Of a stretch of 64,000 nt of DNA, positions 44,094 to 53,692 are shown one piece after another. Numbering within the stretch: position 1 is the first letter of the stretch; each line of letters opens with the position of its first letter. This DNA is from Corylus avellana (taxonomy: Eukaryota > Streptophyta > Magnoliopsida > Fagales > Betulaceae): positions 28,301,513 through 28,365,512 of the forward strand of contig NC_081545.1 in NCBI RefSeq assembly GCF_901000735.1. Direction: 5' to 3'. Position numbers and translations under genes: made by a program. The notes beneath the pieces were generated by a model, which did not search any database, had not been told where the DNA came from, and saw nothing but the letters and a program-made list of their open reading frames with translations.

Positions 44094-46472
44094 TTAGAGT
44101 TTCAAAGCAGCTTTTGCCATGGCCAGAGCAGAGCACCCTCATAGCTTTGATTTCCACCAATAAACCCACTCATGTGGACAAAAACACAACCAGGAATACC
44201 TGCCTCCCTCGACTGTTCTTCATCCCTAAGACCTCGCCATTGAGCAGGGAGAGGCTTTCTGCTCTCAAACCTATCAGGAGCTACTGCCACCGCCTGCACT
44301 CTCCAAGATTTGCTCCTGTCATCCTGGACATTGTGTTGCAATATGTATATTCAGAACTCTCAGCAAAATATATGCCATAAGGAGATATATGGGAAACTTA
44401 TATAAAACGAGATTGGTAAACAACACGACAGAAGTTGAAAAAAATAAACAAGGGTTGGAGACAATAATCTGATGTCCATGACAGAAGTAGAAAAAAAAAA
44501 CAAGGGTTGGAGACAATAATCTGATGTCCTTGTGATATAAAGTAACTAATTTAAGTAGAACAAAGGGAGACAAACCGGCCCCAATACAGACCAAGTTGAT
44601 GATAGTTAACAAAACATCATTGCCTCTCTCTCTCCCTCCCTCATCATTGCACAACTGAGAATTAACTCCATATTGAACAGGGTATGCTTAGAACTTATCA
44701 TTGCCACCTGATCTACTTAGGCAAAATACATCCCATCCATCTGAAGGACCCAGAAAAGGAAAAAATTTGAAGAAGATATATATAACTACCTGATAAAGAA
44801 CATATTTGATGGGAGGGTCAATCTTCATCTCCTCCTCAAGCTCAAATAAGTGAAGCTTCCACTGTAGGGCGAAAAATCACATATAACACTTCTGAAACAT
44901 CAAGTATATCATTGATAGACATTACAGTTTGCCATAATATAGTAGTTAATATCCTAAGCAGTATCCTTTTAATCAAGAAAATCACATAACATTTTCTGAA
45001 TGAGAACAAAATTGATGTAGATATATGGTTACCACAATATAGAAGCTGATATCCTAAACAACATGCTGTCATTCAAGAAAAATCAAAAGCAATTCAATTG
45101 CACTGGTTATTAAATTTCTCTACCATTACCAGATAAAAAAACTATGACACGAAATACAAAGAATTATAGAAATTCAAACGTATACTAGAGAAGAAAAAGA
45201 CATAATTGGAGTATTAGAAAGATCAAAGGCATGAACATCCGACAAATATCAATGAATATGGATATGAAGTGGCTTTAGACTAACGGCATTCCATACCATA
45301 GGCCAAGAGGGAGATAAGTATTGCCAACTTACAGGACAGAATGTAGTTAAAACCATAATTTCTCCCACTAGGATCACTATCCCGTCTTGCTGCAAGACAC
45401 TCCATTACAATTGACCGTGCTGGTAACCACGATTTTGCATGAAACAGAACACTCTGAAAGTTGAAAATGGTTGTTATATTGTATGCATAAACGCACGAGC
45501 AAAATAATAATAATAATAACAACTATGAACCCTTTAAATCCTAATACCCTTGCAGGTGGCTGGCAAAGTAAATGTGTTGATGAAAAAAAAAATACAAAAA
45601 ACAAATTCATAAACATCCATCAACTATGAGAAATCCTCACATCTAAAAACTCACTGCCAGCCAGAGCCATCGCTCGTTTAAAGGCCTCATTCTCTTTCTC
45701 AGGTGATTGATCAGGTTCTATCCAATCCAAATTTAATCTTCCAACTCTTGAAGATAAGTGCGTATTATTCACATATCTCGGAAGCTTGTCTGTATCATAC
45801 TGATTTATCCCATTGTCGACAGCATCAATTGCCTGCAAGCATAAATAAAAAATGTACAGAAATCTCATTAACCACCAGTTAGGACCTACAAGAATTCAAC
45901 ATCATTGAAGCCATCTTTAGTGATATTTCCAAAAAACATTAGGCTGTTTTAGAAGTCATTCAAAGCATCCAATGGACATCTTTATCTAAATGACCGAGGA
46001 AGTAACAGAAAACTATATTGGAAATAACCTTATCTCAAAAATGCACAGCAATACCACGAATGTGTAAGAAATTAGTACCTCCATGAAGCTCTTGTATACA
46101 GCCAAAAATAAGCGGTGCACATCCGGGTGCTCCTCATCAACTCGAAGCTCCTTAGCTATTATCTCCTTTCCAATGCTAAATACCAACAACAAAAAATAAA
46201 CGTAAAATTCAAAAAATGCGACCAAATCATTAGTCACATAACACTAAACCAAGCTGTGTTAGATGCATTCATTTACCACATGTAAACCATCCATATGCGC
46301 TTTTGAACAGAGAGATTAGCTTGTAGACAAGACCAGCACTACTGAGCTTAGTGGAGAAGCAGTGCCCAAAAACCTCTTCAAACCCTTTTTGGTGATGATC
46401 ATACCGGTCCCGAGTTGGATCATACACGCCCCCAACATCAAGAATAGCATCGAGACCCTCCAACACCTGCAA
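44094..46472 (-). pseudogene. 5'-truncated, frameshifted MYG1 (UPF0160/GAMM1, metal-dependent hydrolase) gene copy
   Basis: Exons of a plant MYG1-type DHH-like nuclease are recognisable on the minus strand, introns retained: about 46320-46470 (LDVGGVYDPTRDRYDHHQKG), about 46078-46170 (GKEIIAKELRVDEEHPDV), 45652-45834 (AIDAVDNGINQYDTDKLPRY), 45340-45452 (FHAKSWLPARSIVMECLAAR), 44790-44862 (WKLHLFELEEEMKIDPPIKY) and 44094-44328 (GIPGCVFVHMSGFIGGNQSY). The first exon with the GTHNGxFHCDEA metal motif is missing. The donor after VYK reads CTAATC, not GTAATC. A 1-bp insertion disturbs the SGEIM region near 45360. A 5-bp GCTCT duplication near 44127 shifts the frame just before the end. It is a decayed duplicate, not a retrocopy. 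Confidence 0.85.
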
Positions 46473-46539
46473 ACCTCAAAACCATTTAAAACAAAAAAAA
46501 CACATTCTCATAGAACACTCAAACAAAACCTCCATTTTA

Positions 46540-46700
46540 GTCCCTAAGATTCGACCGGACCACTCTTAAGGGCCATGGGGTGGCCAAAGCCACCCCCAGC
46601 CCCAACTAGGGTGGTCCGGCCAACCCCCAATGGGTGGCCAGCCACCCCCTAGTTTTTTATAATTTATTTTTTAATTATTTTTAAAATATATATAATATTT
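46540..46700. repeat. GC-rich GGTGGCC repeat core
   Basis: CCATGGGGTGGCCAAAGCCA, GGTGGTCCGGCCAACCCCC and GGTGGCCAGCCACCCCC recur, matching the core of the element at 56974-57571. AT-rich sequence follows to about 46740. It sits where the missing first MYG1 exon would be expected. Confidence 0.55.
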
Positions 46701-47277
46701 TATTATTATTTTTATTAATTGGACAGATATCCTATTTATGTCCTCAGGATCTCTTTAGAGAGATCCTAACCATTAATTGGATATTCTCGAACGGGAAAGA
46801 ATCCTATTCCGAGTAAATGTGCATTGGCTTGAAGAGAAAATAACTCAAACAACTCCTTGCCATTGCATGCCTCTTTCCTGCCAAGTGCTTAATTGGCTCA
46901 GTGCTTCATACACCAGCATTACGTCCAATCCGCTACACTAACTGGCCAAGTTTAAATTTGTTGTCTAACTTAATTTGATCAACCACTACATCTAATCCAA
47001 AAGCTATCATGTCATTTAAAAAAGCTTGCATCTCATTCTTAGTTCAATTACTTCACCTCTTCCCCCATCACCGATTCTCCTTTTACTTCTCTACCGCCTT
47101 TCCATCACCGGCCTTTCCATCACCGTCGAGCTCCTCTCCGCCCTCCTTAATCATCCCCAATAATTATTCCAATCATGTATAATGTATAGGATGGTGGGTG
47201 CTAACCCACAAAATATACTGCCCTTAGAAAATATAGATAACCTTGCTAAGGCAAATTTTATTCAACAACGTAGGATA
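46701..47277. other. No supported gene
   Basis: Mixed sequence with a pyrimidine-rich patch at 47050-47155. No MYG1 first exon or other domain was found. Confidence 0.4.
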
Positions 47278-47370
47278 ATTTTTTAAAGAGACACGAAAGG
47301 GAGAAGAGGATTCAAACTAGTGATTTTCACTTCCTAAGGCATGGTCCATAGCATATTGAGTTACCCTGGG
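47278..47370 (-). mobile_element. Probable SINE relative
   Basis: The minus strand reads GTAACTCAATATGCTATGG (box A-like), CATGCCTTAGGAAGTG and CTAGTTTGAATCCTC (box B-like), then a tail TTTCGTGTCTCTTTAAAAA, collinear with the SINE at 53251-53373. A target duplication was not found. Confidence 0.6.
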
Positions 47371-48126
47371 ACTATATTACTCAAAGCAAAATGAAGGAAC
47401 ATAAATATCTCAAAACTTGTGTTCGTTATGTCTTTGAAACGTGAAAAAGGAGGATAAGCAAAGCTGTTTGATGGACGCCATGCCCACCACAATCAAACCC
47501 ACTTTGGTTCCTTCTCCAAACCCCAACACTCTTCTCGTCAAGAAAGTTTTCCATCACATCACCCATCTTCAGCAGAGCTTCTTCTTCTTCTTCTTCAAGG
47601 TCTCGGCTCGTAATCGTGTAATGCAACAGCTGGAGGAGAGTGGTAATCTGAAGGATGCACTGGCGGGTATAGTGGACGAGCGAGTACAGGAGCTGCTGAA
47701 CAGAGAAGAGAACAGGGGTTTGCTTGATGGGTTGGAGAAGGCGTCGAAGAGGGTGGAGATGGCCAAGAGAGAGGTATCTTTTGGTTGTAGTAAAACTAAA
47801 ATCTGCATGATGCATAGTGAAACTTATAGGACACCTGAATGAAGTGGTCTGAGTTTGCTTGTATTAATATTTAGATTTAGGGTTTAGAAGAGGGTTTTCA
47901 CTCTAATGTCATGCTTTGAAGAATCAGGACTCCTGTATCATCCAATCACTGCCTATGTAGTTTTTTTGTTTTTTTGTTTTTTTGTTTTTAATGGGTAGTT
48001 CAATTTACAGTGGAGTGAAGATGGAACAATTTTGAACTCCAAAAGATTATTGAAATTAGATGGTTCTGAAACAATTTGATTGTGCTTTATCATCACAAGC
48101 ACATACATTCCCTATTGTGGGGGATT

Positions 48127-48434
48127 TGTCTCTTCGTGCAGCCGAAGCAGGTTTAGGGACTTCGGCGAATTTTAACCCAACAGACTACCTTGTTTCTTTG
48201 TTTGATTCCTTGATTTGAGTTGCTAAGAAACTTCTTGTTACTAATGATGTTCAATGCTGTGCACAATTAAGATTGCAGAATGTCTCTTCATGCAGCTGAA
48301 GCAGGTGTAGGGACTTCGGCAAATTTTAACCCAACAAACTACCTTGTTTCTTTGTTTGATTCCTTGATTTGAGTTGCTGAGAAACTTCTTGTTACTAATG
48401 ATGTTCAATGCTGTGCACAATTAAGATTGCAGAA
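48127..48434 (+). repeat. 154-bp tandem duplication carrying a splice acceptor
   Basis: Copies 48127-48280 and 48281-48434 are nearly identical. Both contain GCAGG(T)..TAGGGACTTCGGC, ACTACCTTGTTTCTTTGTTT and GTGCACAATTAAGATTGCAG. The shared end ATTGCAG/AATG is the acceptor of exon 2 of the surrounding gene, so the acceptor is present twice. Confidence 0.9.
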
Positions 48435-48865
48435 TGTCAAAGGGAGATATAAGAAGCAGGAGAAAAGGTTGAAGAAGCAAAGTGCTCTCTAGCACTAAAT
48501 GTGGATGGATTTGAAGATGGAGATGCTTTTGTTGAGAAAGAGAGCAAAGAAATTGACAAAAATGAGGAGAGATTGGCGTCCATAAAAGCAAGTTTTATTT
48601 CTGCCCTTGTTGGCACCCTTGCAGGGCTGCCCATCTCCTTCACTCAGGTGACAAGAAGTTCTCAACTCGTACTTCCTGTAGCAATTAACTTTGTCAGTTG
48701 CACCATGTTTGGAGTTACATTTCGATATACAATAAGAAGAGACTTGGATAATGTTCATCTTAAGACAGGGACATCTGCAGCTTTTGGCTTTGTTAAAGGT
48801 ATGAAATATGTGTAAAAGTAACCAATAGGGCAAGGTTTCAAGCATATCAACACAATAATGAAATG

Positions 48866-48993
48866 AGTGATGTTATTTAGTAGATTGTTATACTATCATA
48901 CAATTGGGATGATGTGAACAAGTGTTGATTTTCATTGCCGCATCATCAAGTTATATAGTAATCGTATAACAGTCTATTGAATAGTATTACTCT
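48866..48993. mobile_element. MITE in an intron (~128 bp)
   Basis: AGTGATGTTATTTAGTAGAT then TGTTATACTATCATA is mirrored by the complement of the right end (AGAGTAATACTATTCAATAG, then CTGTTATACGATTAC). GATGATG-type words meet in the centre. It lies in the intron between exons 2 and 3. Confidence 0.7.
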
Positions 48994-49337
48994 AATAATT
49001 TTTTGATTTTGGAAAACTTTTATATTTTCAGGTTCTGATATGAAAAATGAATGCAGGTCTTTCCATGCTGGCCAGTGGACCACCTCTGGAACTAAATACT
49101 GGAAGCTTCTTCTCACATGCTTTTGATGGAGCTGTGCATGTGTATGAGAATCTTTTTCTTTTTGTTTTTGCTGCTGTTGGTCTAGAGTATTGTTTTAAGA
49201 TGAGGCTACTTAGTCCTTTTCCTATCAAAAGATCAACTTCAAGGTGATGTCCACATATATTAATGCCATATTTTCAAGCCAATAATACATTTCCATGTCC
49301 TACTTCAAGCTACAATGTTTAATATATATGCAAAGAG

Positions 49338-49480
49338 TAATGTTACTATTTATACCCATTTCACACTTATTGCCGTGGTGTGTTTTAAATAGTTTAATTT
49401 TTTTTTTAGTAGTTGATGTAAGAAATTATTAAAAGCACGTCATGTCAGTTGATGTGCAATGAGTGTGAAGAGTAGCATTA
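49338..49480. mobile_element. MITE (~140 bp)
   Basis: TAATGTTACTATTTATACCC and TTTCACACTTATTG are mirrored, with changes, by the complement of the right end TAATGCTACTCTTCACACTC and ATTGC. It is non-coding. Confidence 0.55.
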
Positions 49481-50159
49481 TCTGTATACTAAATTTTTGT
49501 CTTAGGAAATGTGGTACTCATTCACCATTCATTGTAATTATGGTTTTGATTGTTGAACAGTTTCCTTTATCTATTTGACCAAATCTCTTTGCTAACAAAC
49601 ATGTCTATGTTTAAGCCCAAACCTAGAATCTGAAGTTAGCTGAATCAAATCGGATCTTGCTACATTAGAGAACTGGGAGTAATCGCATTGGGCGGTGTAG
49701 GCCACAGCTGGTATTTTTGGCTGTGGCCAAATGTTACTGTTCGAATGAAGTATTAGAATAAATCTTGGGTTGGAATCCCAAGATTTGGCAATGGATTATC
49801 TGAAAATTTTCTGAAGTTCAAGTGTTTGACAATGGATTACCTGAATGTTTTCTCCCAATAATAATAGCAAGAAGCTATCATCAAGACTAGTCAGTATAAC
49901 ATTCATCTTATTTTGTACAATGTTTGCTTCGAAAATTCAACCAGTAAAATGTTACTGCAGCATGATATCGAAATATATAAATCTAAGTAAATAAACAATT
50001 AAGATGTAAAATACAAAATGCAATCCAAGGATGAAACCATGCAGCGCTCTTAACCCTACTCGGATTGTCTACTTAGAAGGAATTACTCTCTCTCTCTCTC
50101 TCTCCAAGCCAGCATTATCGTCAATCAAAATTCATATCTAATGCCTTGTTGCTGACTTG
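49481..50159. other. 3' flank between two convergent loci
   Basis: Likely 3' untranslated sequence of the genes on either side, with a CT run at about 50087-50104. No ORF is supported. Confidence 0.4.
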
Positions 50160-52179
50160 CTAGTGATTTCTCTCATCATCTAACCAATCTTCATTCGAGG
50201 GTTCACGATCTTCTGATGGTTTTTTGGGAACTCCCCACCTCCGAATCTCATTTCTTGATTGTTTGTCAGCAGACGGCAAATTAATGTTCTCTTCTTTCCT
50301 CCCCTTCACATTAGAAGTTAAAGCCTATGTCAGACAAGAATATAAAATCAATCCTCCATATTCTAGAAAACGTGATTGAACAGCTAATACCTCCTCAGAA
50401 ATTCCTTCATGCCCCTTTGAATGGTCTTTCTTTCTACCCATTGATGAAAGGTGATTTGCAGCCTTGCTAAATAATTGAAAGCCCTGAATATCTCCATTTT
50501 TTATGCTTGCTTCCAGCTGAAAATGATAAAAAGAAAAAAGTCCAAATCACAAAAATATAGATATACGAGCATTCAGGGGCTTCCATCATGATGAACTCTA
50601 AACCACTGTTCAAGAGCCTGCATTGAATCACTGCAAACCAAGAGACCATAATATTACTGATCTTTAGTCTCTCTATTTTGCTTGGTCATAATTTAATTTA
50701 TTTGCTAAATGTGGTAAGGGAACCCTTCTAATTTAATAGGGGATGGGGGGAAGAAAAATTTTGTGCTCAAGAACCCCTAATCAACAGTGCACCCAACATT
50801 TGATAAAGTTTTACCTGAATGTGAATTATGCATAATACAATGCTGGCAATAGGCAGCCAGCTCTCCTCGGGCGACAGTGACAAGTTTGACCTAATACATT
50901 AGGAGATCAAAAGAATCATGTATCTCATGGCCCCAAATCGCAGTTAAGATTACATGCCACCAGAAAAGTACTAAAAATATCAGGTAATATGGCATTCCAG
51001 ACATTCTAAAACATAAAATTTCATAGCTGTAACTTAAAAGCATAAAGTAATTATATTCAACGGAATTATGTATGCTGGCCATGAAACCAGCATTAGAGTA
51101 GAAACCACCGAAGTATTTCACTGCTGATCAGAAGAAAATCCTCAAGACATTTCATAAACTACAAAACAAGGAAGCAGAACCATTCGTCTGACAAGAATTA
51201 CCGTGAAGCATAGAGATCAAAAAAATCACATGGTTCATTAAACCAGGTGGTAGAGCCAATGCACCAACAGGCAAGCATATTGACAATTGGCAATTATGAT
51301 CTATCACATGCAAGAAGACAATAGTTTTGAATGTCAAGTACACATTCTATCGGGTCCATCAACAAACAATAACACCAAATGAAACTTTGTTCTACATGAA
51401 TGACACGAAATCACACACACACACATTACTTGCTAGTATCATACTGAGCAAATGAAGTCCATACGAATCATGTCCATGTCAAAGACTAAAATTGAGCTTC
51501 TCAAATACAAAAAGGTAAACAAGAAAAGCTTTAAAAGAGATTATAGAATAAAACCTTAGGTATGGAGCCAAGTATACCACTGCATACACTGCATAACGCC
51601 TGTTCCCACTATCCAGCCACGCAAACACCCAACTCTAATAACCAACGAAAAAAACCCAAATGTGAAAAGGGAAAAAAAAAAAAATTCCAAGAAATTTTAA
51701 TAGTTAGAGAATCAAAAGAAAAAAGAAAATAATTTTACCAGCCAATTGAAGTAAGGGACAAAGCTAATGATCCCCATAACCGAGAACCTCGTATCAGCCA
51801 AATCAAAACCCGAATCACCATCACTGTCCGGAGCGTTACCGGTGTCCGGAAAAACCAGCGAGCTGAGCATACAAGCACCGATTGCGGCAGCGAATGGCGC
51901 GTCATGGGCGAACTCTGCTCTACACGTTCTGTTCCGAATCCTCTTCTTCTGTATAATTAACAAAAGAAACCAAAAGAATAATTAATAGAGTCGCTCTATG
52001 TTTGGTTGCCGAGAAATACTTTATACAAGCCAGACAATGGGTTTTACCTTTTGGGAGCGGGGTTTAAGGGTGTAGAGGGAGGAGAGGAAAGTAGTGGGCG
52101 GCGATGGAAGTGGGAAGAGAGGAAGCTTGAGATCGAGCCGAGTGGATGAAGAGAATGAAGCGCGTGTGAGAGGGGTCAT
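50160..52179 (-). CDS. Predicted plastid-targeted membrane protein, function unknown
   Basis: Six exons, 52048-52179, 51739-51948, 51555-51634, 50815-50890, 50391-50516 and 50160-50324, total 789 nt (262 residues) with matching phases and GT-AG sites. The N-terminus MTPLTRASFSSSTRLDLKLP is Ser/Thr/Leu-rich without acids, as in chloroplast transit peptides. After a linker rich in Asp/Gly/Ser, hydrophobic stretches RFSVMGIISFVPYFNWLSWV, YAVYAVVYLAPYL and WLPIASIVLCIIHIQ suggest three membrane segments. The C-terminal part is charged and soluble (GRKEENINLPSADKQSRNEI, DDREPSNEDWLDDERNH). No catalytic motif is visible. I do not recognise the family. The gene looks intact. Confidence 0.83.
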
Positions 52180-53250
52180 GGCTCGCCAAGCATGTAACGA
52201 GCGCAGAGAGAGTGTTCAAGTTTCAGAAGAGAGAGAGAGAGAGAGAGAGGTTGCTCAACGGTGGGGAAAGCTCAACGGCGGAGCCCGAGAACGGCGGCGG
52301 AGGAAAGGGGTTTCGGTGCTGTCGCCGGTACCCAAAACCGCCCCTTCATTCTGTCTCTCTTTCGTCTAAACCCATCCACCAAAATCCAAAGCAAAAAGAT
52401 TCAAGTTTCAGAAGAGAGAGATATATTTTAATACATAAATTAAAATTAAATTAATTACAAATAGAATTATATATAAATATTCGCTGGCGATGCAGGTCGA
52501 CTGATTTTACATGATGGGTGGGAACGTGGAAGTATGGTGGGTAGAATTTTGTGGGTATGTTGTTGCTGCTTCAGATTCGATTTGAATAAAAAAAAACAAA
52601 AATTATTTTATTTTTGTTGGATTTTTTATTTTTGACATATCTTAGGAATTTCTGATTTCAATTTCATACGACATAAAATGATATGTAATTTAAGCCAACT
52701 AATAGACTAATTTTGTATTTGTTCCTTTTTTTTTCTTTTTTTTTTTGTATTTATTGGCCCCTTGGATTTTTTTTTTCTTTTTTGTTTTGTTTAGGAAATA
52801 GTTTAGTTTATTTTTATTTTATTATTTTAGTTTTTAAAAAAATAGAAGTATTATACAAATATTAAAAAATTGTGGCATTTTTGACACATTTTGGTAGTTT
52901 GATAAGCTACTTTAATACATTTTAAACATTGTGAGGCTCTATCGTAAACAGCTGTTAGTTTGTGGGGCTTTTTTAAATTTTTCCCTTAAAAATTTGAAAC
53001 GTTAAATCCTTTTTATCACAAGAATAAAGTTTTTCTCCAAAGTTGAAAATTGTTTTTTTTTTTTTTAATATTTATTTATTTATTTAGTTTATTAAATTAA
53101 TATCTATTCAAAATGCATGTGATTTTTACACACATTTTTTAAAATGCATATAAAGTTTATGTGTATTAAGACACATGTCCGTTTAATAACTTGTTAAAAT
53201 TTTAAAGATTTCATTGAAATTACTAGAAATCTAAAACCAAGCCAATGTTA
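52180..53250. other. Upstream flank, no supported gene
   Basis: Contains a (GA)n run at about 52229-52248 in the likely leader/promoter of the minus-strand gene, a duplicated CAAGTTTCAGAAGAGAGAGA word near 52218 and 52402, then AT-rich sequence with long T-tracts. The plus frame at 52094-52369 is antisense to the gene start and is not a gene. Confidence 0.4.
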
Positions 53251-53373
53251 TTTTATTTTATTATTATTTTTTTTTTTGACATGTCCACACAAAGAAAGGG
53301 GATGAGAGATTCGAACTAATAACCACCGCTTCATGAGGCGTGGTTCACAGCCGATTGAGCTACTCCTTAGGGA
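53251..53373 (-). mobile_element. tRNA-derived SINE with 13-bp target-site duplication
   Basis: The minus strand begins GGAGTAGCTCAATCGGCTGT, a good Pol III box A, continues GAACCACGCCTCATGAAGC, has box B TTAGTTCGAATCTC, and ends in a short body plus an A-rich tail. CAAGCCAATGTTA stands at 53238-53250 and 53374-53386. It is the best-preserved copy of the family in this window. Confidence 0.9.
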
Positions 53374-53692
53374 CAAGCCAATGTTAAATTGAATGGTCTT
53401 CCATATCAACTTAGAGAATACCCTAATCAAGTCTTGTCTGGCCTTACCTGCAGCACTGCTTCCTTGCCCATTGAGCTCAAAACGACAGCAAAGAGAGGAG
53501 ACTGAAGATGATTCTGTGATCATAAAGAAAACTAAGCTCCACTAGTCAGCCATCCACAGATGAGGATGCATAGACACACTAGATAGCAAGAGTATTTGCA
53601 CTCCCCAAAATGATAACCTTCTCCGTTTGTGTTGCCACGCCCTTCTAGCACCAAAAAAATTTGAGTCTCCAACTTCAGACACATCTCCAAGG
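53374..53692. other. 3' flank of PPR gene
   Basis: Probable 3' untranslated region. No other feature is seen. Confidence 0.4.

Larger units (their letters stand above)
47471..49247 (+). pseudogene. Damaged gene for a predicted membrane protein with coiled-coil N-terminus
   Basis: Three exons can be traced. Exon 1 (47471-47773) encodes LKDALAGIVDERVQELLNRE and LLDGLEKASKRVEMAKRE. Exon 2 (48433-48798) encodes EAGEKVEEAKC.LALNVDGF and two membrane-like stretches (SFISALVGTLAGLPISFTQV). Exon 3 (49057-49247) encodes LSMLASGPPLELNTGSFFSH and LFLFVFAAVGLEYCFKMRLL. Exons 2 and 3 join in phase. Exon 1 ends in phase 0 while exon 2 needs one leftover base, and in the exon 2 frame a TAA stands at 48450-48452 (CQREI then stop). 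All three frames close soon after the 48433 acceptor. A middle exon seems to be missing. The family is not named by me. An alternative start at 48501 could still give a shortened protein. Confidence 0.6.

Noticed and set aside
52094..52369. 91-codon plus-strand frame rich in Arg/Glu
   Set aside because: It is antisense to the transit-peptide exon and leader of the minus-strand gene and includes a GA repeat.
53300..53372. tRNA-like sequence on the minus strand
   Set aside because: It has box A and box B but no complete acceptor stem or anticodon loop, and it is embedded in a SINE with target duplication.
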